Origin: VXMT01 sp965204835
GTDB taxonomy: Bacteria; Chloroflexota; Dehalococcoidia; UBA2979
Direction: 5' to 3'
Assembly (NCBI GenBank): GCA_965204835.1
Contig: OZ242017.1
Location: 2,542,001 to 2,606,000 of the forward strand
DNA length: 64,000 nucleotides
The position numbers and the translations under genes are program-made. The notes below the pieces were generated by a model. It was given only the letters and a program-made list of their open reading frames with translations, had not been told where the DNA came from and did no database searches. Below are positions 49,132-57,995 of the stretch, piece after piece (position 1 is the first letter of the stretch; each line of letters starts with the position of its first letter).

Positions 49132-50214
49132 CTACTCGCTCGCCGGGCTGCTCCCGCCGCCCCCGCTGTTCCCGCCGCCGCGACCGCGACGACGGCGACC
49201 GCCGCGCCGGCCGCGCCGACGGCGCTTCGGGCGGTTCTCGCCGCCCTCCTGCGAGGGCTCCTGCGAGCCCTCGCCGCCCGGGCGCGGCTGCTCCCCGCTC
49301 GGCGCGTCGACCGGCTCGAGCGTCGCGACGAGGTTGTCGCGGCGGTCGCGGTCCTGGCGTCGCACGCGCTCCTCGACGGTCGCGTCCAGCTCCTCGGGCC
49401 GCACGGCGGTGCCGTACTGCGAGGCGAGCTCCTCGGCGGACATCTCGATGACCTCGTTGGTGTCGTCCATGCGCAGGCGCACGGTCTGCTTGAGCGTGCC
49501 GACCGAGATCACGCGCGCTCGGCCGGCGGGCGTGGTGACACGCTTGCCGACCTTGGGGAGCGTCCCGCGCAGCGCGCGGTACTCCTCCACCTCGAACGAG
49601 AGGCAGCAGAGCAGCCGGCCACAGACGCCCGAGATCTTCGTCGGGTTGGGCGGCAGGTCCTGCTCGCGCGCGAGCCGCATCGAGACGTTCGGGAACGTCG
49701 TCTGCCAGCTCTTGCAGCACAGCGCGAGCCCGCACACCCCGACATCACCGAGCGAGCGCGCTCGCTCGCGGTCGCCGACCTGCTCGACCGTGACCTGCGC
49801 GTCGAGCAGCTCGGCGCACTCGTCGCGCAGCCAGCGATGCTCGACGCGCTCGGACGCCGAGAAGGTCACGTGCGCCCGTGTTCCCGCGAGGTTGTAGACG
49901 ACGTTCGCGACCCGCACTCGCGGATCCTGACGGGCCGCGAGCTCCTGCGCGCGGCTGATGTCCTCCCGCGCGCGCTCGCGCGCCTCGCGCCAGGCCGTCA
50001 CGTCGTCCTCGCTGGCGAGGCGCTCGATGACGCGGCGTGGGCCTTCCGGCTCCGCCGCGAGCAGCTGGTCCGGCGCGAGCACGACCCAGCCGAGCTCCTC
50101 GCCCCGATCGGTGCGCACGACGACGTAGTCGCCGACGCCGAGATCGAGGTCTCCGGGACTGCACCAGGTGAGTGGGCCGGCTTCGTGGAAGCGGACCCCG
50201 ACCGTGCCATCCAT
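49132..50214 (-). CDS. PSP1-domain protein (RicT/YaaT-like)
   Basis: The 360-residue product has the PSP1 C-terminal domain (VVVRTDRGEELGWVV, LRDECAELLDAQVTVEQVGDRERAR) and the two cysteine motifs CGLALCC and CGRLLCC. These resemble the cluster-binding sites of RicT, which with RicA/RicF forms an Fe-S complex affecting RNase Y in Bacillus. A basic Arg/Gly-rich tail (about 305-360), which may bind RNA, is an unusual extension. Its position after holB matches Firmicutes and Chloroflexota gene order. Confidence 0.87.
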   Translation of the reverse strand: MDGTVGVRFHEAGPLTWCSPGDLDLGVGDYVVVRTDRGEELGWVVLAPDQLLAAEPEGPRRVIERLASEDDVTAWREARERAREDISRAQELAARQDPRVRVANVVYNLAGTRAHVTFSASERVEHRWLRDECAELLDAQVTVEQVGDRERARSLGDVGVCGLALCCKSWQTTFPNVSMRLAREQDLPPNPTKISGVCGRLLCCLSFEVEEYRALRGTLPKVGKRVTTPAGRARVISVGTLKQTVRLRMDDTNEVIEMSAEELASQYGTAVRPEELDATVEERVRRQDRDRRDNLVATLEPVDAPSGEQPRPGGEGSQEPSQEGGENRPKRRRRGRRGGRRRRGRGGGNSGGGGSSPASE

Positions 50215-50255
50215 GGGTATTCCCGCCGGCGCTGCGCGCGGTCCCGAGCGCGTGC

Positions 50256-51371
50256 TCAGGACGCGAGAGCCGCGGCCGCGCGGGCCTCCTCTCCGTCATT
50301 CGCCCCTTCGGCAGCTACATACGGGAGGTCCAGCATCAGGACCTCGACCGCGAGCTGCGGGTTCGTGTTCTCGATCAGCCGCTGGCGCGTGCGCTGCGTG
50401 GCGCGCAACGCCTCGGCGGCTGCTGCGACGGGGACCGCCGGGAGCGGCGCGACCTCGTCGGGCTCCCCGGCGTCGACGCCGGCCGCCTGCGCCAGCGCGT
50501 CGTGCCAGCGCCACCGCCACACGTCGAGCGTGCCGAGCACGCTCGGCCGCTCGCGCCGCCATCGCCCGGCGAGCCGCGCGGCGTAGTCGAAGCGCTCGTT
50601 GCGCCCGGCGGCGACGAGCCCCGCGAGGTCCTCGGCAGCGCTCTGCCGCAGCTGGATCAGCGAGGGGTCCTCGTGGAGCCGCACCGCGAGCCCGTAGCGC
50701 CCGCGCGCGAGCGCCGCAAGGCGCGTCGCCTCCGAGTCGCCGAGGCCGAGGCCGGCCGTCAACGCGTCGGCGCAGTCGGCGTGCGGCATAGGCCGCAGCG
50801 CGATCTCGCGGCAGCGCGAGCGGATCGTCGGCAGCAGCTCGTCCGGGTCGGTCGCCAGGAGGATCAGCAGCGACGACGCGGGCGGCTCCTCGATGGTCTT
50901 GAGCAGCGCGTGCCCGGCCTCGGTCTGGAGGTCGTCGGCGGTGTCGATGACGAAGACGCGGCGCGCTGCGTGGTGCGGCGGGGCGTGGAACGGCGCGAGG
51001 CTCGACAGTCGCGTGAGCCGCCGCGCTTGGCAGATACGGATCCGCGTCGAGTTGTCGGCCGCGTGGTCGCGGTGACTCTCCTCGTCGCACGGCCCGCCGA
51101 TCGCGACCACCTCGAAGTCGGGCGCGCCGCCGTCCTCGACGCGACGGCACGCCGCGCACGCCAGGCACGGGTCGACGCCGTCCGCGGGCTCCTCGCAGTG
51201 GACCGCCTGCACGAGCCGCCGCGCGAGCGTGGCCTTGCCGACGCCTTCGGGGCCCGTCAGCAGGTACGCATGCGCGAGCCGGTCGGCGGCGAGGTCGGCG
51301 CGCAGCTGCGCGACCGCCAGCGCCTGGCCGTGCATGCCCCACCGGGCAGCGGCGGACGGCTCGTTCGTCAT
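50256..51371 (-). CDS. holB: DNA polymerase III, delta-prime subunit
   Basis: The 371-residue AAA+ clamp-loader subunit has P-loop YLLTGPEGVGKATLARRL, a zinc module CLACAACRRV, VFVIDTADDLQTEAGHALLKTIEEPP and the SRC-like IRSRCREIALRP. It works with the delta subunit encoded at 28.7 kb. ATG 51371 overlaps the lysA stop by 4 bases; a longer in-frame start lies inside lysA. Confidence 0.92.
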   Translation of the reverse strand: MTNEPSAAARWGMHGQALAVAQLRADLAADRLAHAYLLTGPEGVGKATLARRLVQAVHCEEPADGVDPCLACAACRRVEDGGAPDFEVVAIGGPCDEESHRDHAADNSTRIRICQARRLTRLSSLAPFHAPPHHAARRVFVIDTADDLQTEAGHALLKTIEEPPASSLLILLATDPDELLPTIRSRCREIALRPMPHADCADALTAGLGLGDSEATRLAALARGRYGLAVRLHEDPSLIQLRQSAAEDLAGLVAAGRNERFDYAARLAGRWRRERPSVLGTLDVWRWRWHDALAQAAGVDAGEPDEVAPLPAVPVAAAAEALRATQRTRQRLIENTNPQLAVEVLMLDLPYVAAEGANDGEEARAAAALAS

Positions 51372-52723
51372 GCGTCGAGGTCCACGTCGAGCGCCATGAG
51401 GTCCTCGGCCGTCTCGCGGCGGCGCAGCACGCGCACGTCCCCGTCGTCCAGGAGCAGGCACGCGGGCTTCATCGCGAGGTTGTAGTTCGACGCCATCGAG
51501 AGGTGGTACGCGCCGGCCGCGGGCATCGCGACGATCTCGCCGGTGCGCAGCCGCGGCACCTCGATGTCGCGCGCGAGCACGTCGCCGGACTCGCAGTACT
51601 TGCCCGCGAGCGTCACGGTCTCCTCGGCGGCGTCGAGCGGGCGCTCGACGGGCACGACCTCGTACGGCGAGTCGTACATCGCGGGTCGGACGTTGTCGGC
51701 CATGCCGCCGTCGACGGAGACGTAGGTGCGAATGCCCGGCACCTCCTTGCGCGCGCCGACCGTGTAGAGCGCGATGCCCGCGCGCGCGACGAGCGAGCGC
51801 CCGGGCTCGATGGTGAGCCGCGGCAGCGCGAGCCCGCGCGCGTCGGCCTCGCGGCGCAGCGCGCCGGCGATGGCGCCCGCGTAGGCGGCGGGCTCCGGCG
51901 GCTCCTGCTCGCCGCGGTAGGCGACGGCGAAGCCGCCGCCGATCGACAGCTCGGGTACGTCGAGGCCGAGCCGGTCACGCACGACGTCCGCCCAGAACTC
52001 CGCGATCACCTCGATCGCCAGCACGTAGGGGTCGAGGCGGAAGATGGGGCTGCCGAGGTGGACGTGCAGGCCGCGGAAGTCGATGTGGTCTGCCTCGGCG
52101 ATGGCCTGTAGCGCCTGCTCTGCCGCGCCCGTGGCGATCGGGATGCCGAACTTCGTGTCGAGGATGCCCGTCGTCGTCTTCTCGTGCGTGTATGCGTCGA
52201 CGCCCGGCGAGAGCCGCACGAGCACGGACTGCGTCGCGCCCAGCTCGGCCGCGACGGCCTCGAGCACGCCGATCTCGTCGATGTTGTCGATCACGACGCG
52301 GCCCACGCCGGCCTCGATGGCGAGCGCGAGCTCGTCCGGGCCCTTGTTGTTGCCGTGGAAGTAGACCGTCGACATGTCGACGCCGGAGGCGCGCAGCACG
52401 GCGATCTCGCCGCCCGAGACGGCGTCGAAGCCGTAGCCCTCGGCGGCGATGAGCTGCGCGAAGGGGCGGTTGAGGAACGCCTTGGCGGCGTAGACCGCGT
52501 CGGTCTCCGGGTACTCGGCGCGGAACGCATCGAGGAAGCCCCGGCACTGCGCGCGCAGGGTCGCGTGGTCGTAGGCGTAGAGCGGGGTGCCGTGCTCGCG
52601 GGCGAGCGCGGCGAGGTCGCAGCCGCCGACGGCGAGCGAGCCCTCGTCGGTGAGGGTCGTGCTGACGGGCAAGACGTGGGCGAGCGGCAGCGCCGCCTGC
52701 GTGGTGGTCACCAGGTCCCGCAT
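51368..52723 (-). CDS. lysA: Diaminopimelate decarboxylase
   Basis: This PLP enzyme converts meso-diaminopimelate to lysine. The 451-residue product has the PLP Lys81 in VYAAKAFLN, DAVSGGEIAVLRASGV, FHGNNKGPDEL, GLHVHLGSPIF, SIGGGFAV, IEPGRSLVA and KYCESGDVLARD. The length is typical. It is first of a lysA-holB-ricT-like minus-strand run coupled by short overlaps and gaps. Confidence 0.95.
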   Translation of the reverse strand: MRDLVTTTQAALPLAHVLPVSTTLTDEGSLAVGGCDLAALAREHGTPLYAYDHATLRAQCRGFLDAFRAEYPETDAVYAAKAFLNRPFAQLIAAEGYGFDAVSGGEIAVLRASGVDMSTVYFHGNNKGPDELALAIEAGVGRVVIDNIDEIGVLEAVAAELGATQSVLVRLSPGVDAYTHEKTTTGILDTKFGIPIATGAAEQALQAIAEADHIDFRGLHVHLGSPIFRLDPYVLAIEVIAEFWADVVRDRLGLDVPELSIGGGFAVAYRGEQEPPEPAAYAGAIAGALRREADARGLALPRLTIEPGRSLVARAGIALYTVGARKEVPGIRTYVSVDGGMADNVRPAMYDSPYEVVPVERPLDAAEETVTLAGKYCESGDVLARDIEVPRLRTGEIVAMPAAGAYHLSMASNYNLAMKPACLLLDDGDVRVLRRRETAEDLMALDVDLDA

Positions 52724-52973
52724 TCCTGCGGTGTCCGTCCTGCGCGCTCTCGCGCTGCGCCGGGGAGCCGGGCGCGCGGCGCGCTGACAGTCACACGATG
52801 TAGTTCGCGACGATTATTGCACGGGCCGCCGCCCGGCGGCGACGCGCTCGCGTCGGGGGGCTCACTTGATGGCCGGACGCGCATGTGCGCCCGAACATCC
52901 GCAGTGCCCCGATCGGAAGTAGAAGGAGCACGCGAAGACGGGCTATCCTCGATCCGCGACGGAGGAATCCGCG

Positions 52974-53273
52974 ATGAAGGCACGTCGGCCTCCGGAAGAG
53001 ACTGCGCGTCTCGGCGACGCCATCTACGAACGCGAGATTCGCGCCGAGGTCGAGACCGATCACCACGGCGAGTACGTCGCAATCGACGTCGACACGGGGT
53101 GCTGGGCGATCGCGGGCGAGCTGCGTACTGCGTCGAAGCGCCTTCGCGAGGAGCAGCCCGATGCCATCGACGTGTGGCTGCTGCGCGTTGGCCATCGCGC
53201 CCTGCATCACTTCGGAGGTCGCCCGCTCAGGAGCGCCGAAGATGGCAGGCGCGTGGTGATCGAGGCGCGCTGA
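52974..53273 (+). CDS. Conserved small hypothetical protein
   Basis: The 99-residue product begins KARRPPEETARLGDAIYERE and contains EYVAIDVDTGCWAIAGE, AIDVWLLRVGHRALHHFGGR. This pattern resembles short hypotheticals common in cyanobacteria and Chloroflexota. A GGAGGAA site precedes the ATG and TATCCT (52945-52950) may be the -10. There are no membrane segments. The function is unknown; the sequence gives no catalytic motif. Confidence 0.65.
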   Translation: MKARRPPEETARLGDAIYEREIRAEVETDHHGEYVAIDVDTGCWAIAGELRTASKRLREEQPDAIDVWLLRVGHRALHHFGGRPLRSAEDGRRVVIEAR

Positions 53274-53360
53274 CCGGACCCCGCCCCCTCTGCGGAGTTG
53301 GAACCGCAACAAGCCATCCTTGAGAAGACGCGCAGGCACATGAGCAGTTATGCTCGCGGC

Positions 53361-54320
53361 ATGTCCGGCCCCGCATCGCACGACCCCGAACCGACGCTCG
53401 GCCCCAAGGGGCTCATCGAGGTCCGCTCGCTGCTCCTCGACTGGTACGACCGCGAGTCGGAGAGCTTCCCGTGGCGCGACGCCCGCAACCCGTACTGGGC
53501 GCTCGTCGCCGGGGTGTGCTCGCAGCAGACACAGATGTCGCGCGCGCGGCCGCTCTGGGAGCGCTGGGTCGAGGCCTTCCCGACCGTGCGTGCGGTCGCG
53601 GCGGCGTCGCCCGCCGAGGTGCTGCGGGTGTGGGGCAACAGCGGCTACCCGCGTCGTGCCGTGCATCTGCACGAGGCGTGCCGGCGCTGCGTCGCCGTCC
53701 ACGCCGGACAGGTGCCGGGCGACGAGGCGTCGCTGCTCGCGCTGCCGGGCGTCGGCCCGTTCACCGCGGCGATCGTGCGCTGCTTCGGGTACGGCGAGGA
53801 CACCACGGCGATCGACACCAACGTCGTGCGGCTGCTCGGACGGCTCGTCCACGGCGACCTGCAGCCGGCGAAGGAGACGCCACCCGCCGAGATCGCCGAG
53901 ACGGCGCGCTGGCTCACCCCCGCCGGCTTCGCGAGCCGCTGGAACCCGGCGCTCATGGACTACGGCGCGCGGGTCTGCACGCCGCGCCCGCACTGCGAGG
54001 ACTGCGTCGTCGCGCCCTTCTGCGCGGCGCGCCCGCGCTTCGAGGCCGGCGAGGAGGCCGAGCCGGTCCGCGCACAGGCGCGCTTCGAGGGCTCCGACCG
54101 CCAGCTGCGCGGCCGCATCATGGCCGTCCTCCGCGAGTCCGCGGGGCCCGTGCGCACCGCGTTGCTCGCGCGCGACCTCGCCGCCGACGCCGAGGGGCGT
54201 GCGCGGGTCCGGGAGCTCCTCGCCGCGCTGTGCGAGGAGGGGCTGGCGTGGCAGCGCGACGGCTCCTGCGGGCTCGACACGCGCACGCCCGAGCCCGTCG
54301 CGAGCGAGGAGCCGGCGTAG
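53361..54320 (+). CDS. MutY/Nth-like HhH-GPD DNA glycosylase, atypical active site
   Basis: The 319-residue protein has the HhH-GPD fold: FPWRDARNPYWALVAGVCSQ and QTQ (37-57), LPGVGPFTAAIV hairpin (128-139), catalytic Asp152 in AIDTNVVRLLGR, and a 4Fe-4S loop with C206, C212, C215 and C221 (CX5CX2CX5C). The MutY-type WRD and QQTQ motifs point to adenine glycosylase. However, the residue aligned with the catalytic Glu of MutY (SEVM-LQQTQ) is Gly51. The NUDIX-like 8-oxoG domain is absent; a short winged-helix-like tail is present instead. ATG 53361 has TATGCT exactly six bases upstream, suggesting a leaderless start; ATG 53340 is an alternative. Confidence 0.8.
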   Translation: MSGPASHDPEPTLGPKGLIEVRSLLLDWYDRESESFPWRDARNPYWALVAGVCSQQTQMSRARPLWERWVEAFPTVRAVAAASPAEVLRVWGNSGYPRRAVHLHEACRRCVAVHAGQVPGDEASLLALPGVGPFTAAIVRCFGYGEDTTAIDTNVVRLLGRLVHGDLQPAKETPPAEIAETARWLTPAGFASRWNPALMDYGARVCTPRPHCEDCVVAPFCAARPRFEAGEEAEPVRAQARFEGSDRQLRGRIMAVLRESAGPVRTALLARDLAADAEGRARVRELLAALCEEGLAWQRDGSCGLDTRTPEPVASEEPA

Positions 54321-54346
54321 CGCCGCCCGCCGGGCGGCGCCTCTTT
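54320..54346 (+). terminator. Rho-independent terminator after the glycosylase gene
   Basis: GCGCCGCCC (54320-54328) pairs with GGGCGGCGC (54332-54340), loop GCC, followed by CTCTTT. It begins at the last base of the stop codon and is the most canonical terminator in the window. Confidence 0.8.
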
Positions 54347-54390
54347 GGTAGGCTGCACGCCGACAGCCGCCAACCGGAGGGAGAGCCCCC

Positions 54391-55038
54391 ATGCCCGAGG
54401 TGTACGCCGACGACCAGGTGACCGTGGAGTGGCTGGCCGACGTCGGACCGTACGGCAACAGCGCGTACATCATCCGCCCGCGCGACGAGAGCGCCCCGGT
54501 GACGGTGATCGACATCCCCACGGGCTTCGAGGTGGTGGCCGAGTCCGTCGGCGACCGTGCGGTGGAGCGTGTGATCATCACGCACTCGCACATGGACCAC
54601 ACCGCCGGGTGGGACACGATGCTGGCGACCCTCAACGCACCCGTGCTGCTCGGGGCCGAGGAGACGGACATCGAAGAGGGCCGCGAGTACAGCCCCCTCG
54701 AGGACGGCGCGGAGATCGCCATCGGCGACGCGACGATGCGCGTGATCCACACGCCCGGCCACACGCCGGGGTCGATCTCGCTGTTGATGGGCGGCGTGGT
54801 CTTCACGGGCGACACGCTGTTCCCCGGCGGCCCCGGCGCCTCGCGGTCGAACGAGCTGTTGCAGCAGGAGATCGCCTCGATCACCTCGCGGCTCTACGAC
54901 CTCCCGCCCGAGACGCTGGTGCTGCCCGGCCACGGCAGCGGCACGACCATCGGTGAGTCGATCGCGGAGTACGAGGTGTTCGCGGGCAAGGAGCACGATC
55001 CCGACCTGCACGGCGACGTGCTCTGGCTGGAGTCGTAG
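54391..55038 (+). CDS. Metallo-beta-lactamase-fold hydrolase
   Basis: The 215-residue protein has the metal motif VIITHSHMDHTAG (HxHxDH), HTPGHTPGSISL, VVFTGDTLFPG and LPGHGSGTTIGE, the glyoxalase II-like arrangement. It should hydrolyse a thioester or related bond with two metals; the substrate is unknown. The ATG has GGAGGGAGAG upstream, and TAGGCT at 54348-54353 is a possible -10. Confidence 0.88.
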   Translation: MPEVYADDQVTVEWLADVGPYGNSAYIIRPRDESAPVTVIDIPTGFEVVAESVGDRAVERVIITHSHMDHTAGWDTMLATLNAPVLLGAEETDIEEGREYSPLEDGAEIAIGDATMRVIHTPGHTPGSISLLMGGVVFTGDTLFPGGPGASRSNELLQQEIASITSRLYDLPPETLVLPGHGSGTTIGESIAEYEVFAGKEHDPDLHGDVLWLES

Positions 55039-55051
55039 CGCCCACGGCGCG

Positions 55052-55079
55052 TTGACCCTCGTGGGCGGGCTGATACCAT
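55052..55079 (+). promoter_or_regulatory. Promoter of the M16 peptidase gene
   Basis: TTGACC (55052-55057) and TACCAT (55074-55079) are 16 bases apart. Transcription would start near 55086, 36 bases before the GTG start. Confidence 0.6.
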
Positions 55080-55121
55080 CCCGCCCCGCTCCCTCCCCAT
55101 GCCCGGTGAACGGCAGCGACG

Positions 55122-56435
55122 GTGGTTGAACGTGCCTCGGCGAGTGTCGGCGATCCGGTTGCGGTCCCCGAGATCGTCACGCTCGACAGCGGCCTGCGCG
55201 TCCTCGCCTGCCCGATGCCGCACGCGCGCTCGGCCGCGGTCTCCATCTACTTCAACGCGGGCTCGCGTTACGAGGCCACCGAGGCCGACGCCGGCATCTC
55301 GCACTTCCTCGAGCATCTCTGCTTCAAGGGCACGCCACGGCGACCCACCCCGCGCGACGTGGCGATCGAGATCGACGCGCTGGGCGGACTCTTCAACGCG
55401 GCGACGGACCGCGAGCTGACCGTCTACTACGGCAAGGTCGCCGCCGAGCACACCGCGCAGGCGCTCGACCTGCTGACCGACACCGTCCAGCACTCGCTGC
55501 TGCGCGACGAGGAGATCGAGCGCGAGCGCCGGGTGGTCCTCGAGGAGCTTGCGTCGGTCGAGGACGCCCCGGACGAGCAGGCCTCGCTCGCCCTCGACGC
55601 GCTGCTGTGGCCCGACCAGCCGATCGGGCGCGACGTGGCCGGCACCCCGGCCTCCGTGACCGGCATCGAGCCCGACCGCATCCGCGACTACTACCGCGAG
55701 CAGTACGTGGCGAACGCCGCCGTCGTGGCGGTCGCCGGCGCCGTCGAGCCCTCGATGCTGCACGGGCTGGTGGAGTCCGTTACCGATGGCTGGGAGGGCG
55801 GGACGCCCGCCGACTGGGTGCGCGCCCGCCCCGACCCGCGCGGCGAGCGGCTGCGCCTGGTCACCAAGGAGACCGAGCAGGCGTACGTCAGCATCGGCGT
55901 GCGCGGGCTCGACGCCCGCGACGAGGACCGCTACGCCCTCGGCCTGCTCTCGGTGGTGCTGGGCGAGGGCATGTCGTCGCGGCTCTTCCTGCGCCTGCGC
56001 GAGGAGCTCGGGCTCTGCTACGACGTACACACCTCCACCTCGTTCCTCCAGGACGCCGGGGCCTTCGCCGTACACGCGGGCGTCGACCCCGCCAACGCCT
56101 CCGCGACGGTCGAGGAGATCACGCGCGAGCTGGCCCGCGCCCGCGCCTCCATCGACGCCGGCGAGCTGGCGCGCGCGCAGCAGCAGGTGCGCTCGCGCCT
56201 CCAGCTCCAGCTCGAGGAGTCGCGCTCGGTCTCGGCGTGGTACGGCACGCGCGCCGCGCTCAACATGCCGCTGCTCAGCCCCGACGAGGCGATCGCGTCG
56301 TTCGACGCCGTCACCCTCGACGACATCGAGCGCGTGGCGCAGCGGCTCATCGTGGAGGACGAGCTGCACCTCGCCGTCGTGGGGCCGATCACGGACGCGG
56401 CGCCGCTGGAGGCGCAGTTGCGCCTCCGCGAGTGA
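55122..56435 (+). CDS. M16-family zinc peptidase
   Basis: The 437-residue product is a mitochondrial-processing-peptidase-like M16B enzyme. It has the inverted zinc motif HFLEH (His61, Glu64, His65) in AGISHFLEHLCFKGT and the third ligand Glu141 in RVVLEELASVED. The second, non-catalytic half contains LGEGMSSRLFLRLREELGLCY. It degrades peptides inside a clam-shell chamber, probably in the cytosol, since no signal peptide is seen. Confidence 0.92.
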   Translation: MVERASASVGDPVAVPEIVTLDSGLRVLACPMPHARSAAVSIYFNAGSRYEATEADAGISHFLEHLCFKGTPRRPTPRDVAIEIDALGGLFNAATDRELTVYYGKVAAEHTAQALDLLTDTVQHSLLRDEEIERERRVVLEELASVEDAPDEQASLALDALLWPDQPIGRDVAGTPASVTGIEPDRIRDYYREQYVANAAVVAVAGAVEPSMLHGLVESVTDGWEGGTPADWVRARPDPRGERLRLVTKETEQAYVSIGVRGLDARDEDRYALGLLSVVLGEGMSSRLFLRLREELGLCYDVHTSTSFLQDAGAFAVHAGVDPANASATVEEITRELARARASIDAGELARAQQQVRSRLQLQLEESRSVSAWYGTRAALNMPLLSPDEAIASFDAVTLDDIERVAQRLIVEDELHLAVVGPITDAAPLEAQLRLRE

Positions 56436-56442
56436 GCCCCTC

Positions 56443-56913
56443 GTGACGACACCCCAGGCGACGGCCGGCGATGCGGCCGAGCGACACGACCCCGAGCACT
56501 GGGCCCTCGTCGTGTGCCTGCGGGACACGGCCGACGGCGCATCGCCGCGGTTCGTGCTGGCCCGCGAGGGGGAAGACGGCCCGCTGCGACTCCTCGACGT
56601 TGCCGCGCCCGGCCCGGATGCGGCCCTCGCCGACATCGTCGCGGAAGTCGTGCAGGCAAGGCTCGGCGTGGAGCCGGAGTCCGATGCAGTGCCCTCACCC
56701 GAGCGGCGGCCGCGCCGCGTGGCGCGCTGGCGCGAGGGGCACATCGGTACCGGGTGGGTGCGCGCCGTTGCGGTCACGGTGAGCGCGGAACTCGACCCGA
56801 TCCTCGCGCCCACAGCCGTCGAGGTGCTGTCCCTCGAGGAGGCCGAGGCCGCACTCCCCACGTCGCTCGACCGCGCGCTGCTGCGCGACGGGGCGGCGCT
56901 GATCGAGGACTGA
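56443..56913 (+). CDS. Hypothetical protein, possibly Nudix-like fold
   Basis: The 156-residue product starts at GTG 56443, 8 bases after the M16 stop. WALVVCLRDTADGASPRFVL and a following RLGVEPESD, RVARWREGHIGTGWVRAVAV resemble the outer strands of a Nudix-type fold, but the Nudix box is missing. It is probably cotranscribed with the peptidase. Function unknown. Confidence 0.6.
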   Translation: MTTPQATAGDAAERHDPEHWALVVCLRDTADGASPRFVLAREGEDGPLRLLDVAAPGPDAALADIVAEVVQARLGVEPESDAVPSPERRPRRVARWREGHIGTGWVRAVAVTVSAELDPILAPTAVEVLSLEEAEAALPTSLDRALLRDGAALIED

Positions 56914-56923
56914 GCGTCGGGCG

Positions 56924-57943
56924 CTAGCGTCGCCCGGCCCGCGCGAGGGCGCGCGGGTCGCGCTTCACGGTCGGGTGGATGTCGAGCGACGACTCGGGCA
57001 GGACCGCCTCGTCGAGGTGACGCCAGGCTGCGGCGCCGATCATCGCGGCGTTGTCCGTGCACAGCACAGGCTCGGGGATGAACACCGGCACCGGCGAGCG
57101 CTCCCGGACGATCTCTCGCAGCCGCCTGTTGGCCGCCACGCCGCCCGCGACGAGCAACGCGTCCACGCCCTCACGCTCGGCGACCCGCGCCGCCTTGCGG
57201 GAGAGCACGTCGACCACCGACTCCTCGAACGCCCACGCCACCTCGGCGGGCGGCGGCACGGGGCCGTCCTCGCCCGACACGAGCCGCGCGACGGCGGTCT
57301 TGAGGCCGGAGAACGAGAAGTCGTCGCTGCCGCGCAGCCACGCGCGCGGGAGCTTGAGCGTGCGCTCGGTCGCCGTCGCGGCGAGGCGCGAGATGGGCGG
57401 CCCGCCCGGGTAGCCGAGGTCGAGCAGGCGCGCGACCTTGTCGAACGCCTCGCCCGCCGCGTCGTCGCGCGTGCCGCCGATGCGCTCGAAGCGGCCGTGG
57501 TCCTCCATGAGCAGCAGCTCGGTGTGCCCGCCGGAGACGACGAGAGCGAGCGCGGGCAGGGGCGGCTCCTCCGGCCCCAGCCAGTTCGCGCAGACGTGAC
57601 CCTCGATGTGGTCCGTGGCGATGAACGGCAGCCCGCGCGCGTAGGCAATGCCGCGCGCCGCGTTGAGCCCCACGACCAGCGCGCCGGGCAGGCCCGGTCC
57701 CGCGGTCGCCGCGACGGCGTCGATGCGGTCCCACGAGCACTCGGCCTCCTCGAGCGCGCGGCGCACGACGGGGAGCAGCGCGCGCACGTGCTGGCGCGCG
57801 GCGACCTCGGGCACGACGCCGCCGCTCTCGCTGTGCAGGTCGGCCTGGGAGGCGACGACGTTGGAGAGCAGGCGCCGCCCGTCGACGACGACGGCCGCGG
57901 CCGTCTCGTCGCACGAGGACTCGATGGCAAGGAGCGTGGTCAT
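56924..57943 (-). CDS. tsaD: tRNA N6-threonylcarbamoyladenosine transferase
   Basis: TsaD transfers threonylcarbamoyl to A37 of ANN-decoding tRNAs with TsaB and TsaE. The 339 residues contain AIESSCDETAAAVV, the metal motif DHIEGHVCANW (His112, His116), LVVSGGHTELLL, FSFSGLKTAVAR and VAGGVAANRRLRE. The length is typical. It is convergent with the preceding gene, ten bases apart. Confidence 0.95.
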   Translation of the reverse strand: MTTLLAIESSCDETAAAVVVDGRRLLSNVVASQADLHSESGGVVPEVAARQHVRALLPVVRRALEEAECSWDRIDAVAATAGPGLPGALVVGLNAARGIAYARGLPFIATDHIEGHVCANWLGPEEPPLPALALVVSGGHTELLLMEDHGRFERIGGTRDDAAGEAFDKVARLLDLGYPGGPPISRLAATATERTLKLPRAWLRGSDDFSFSGLKTAVARLVSGEDGPVPPPAEVAWAFEESVVDVLSRKAARVAEREGVDALLVAGGVAANRRLREIVRERSPVPVFIPEPVLCTDNAAMIGAAAWRHLDEAVLPESSLDIHPTVKRDPRALARAGRR

Positions 57944-57995
57944 GCCGCTAGGGTACCGCGAGGCGAGTTACGCATCAGCCGTCGCGTCGCTTGCC

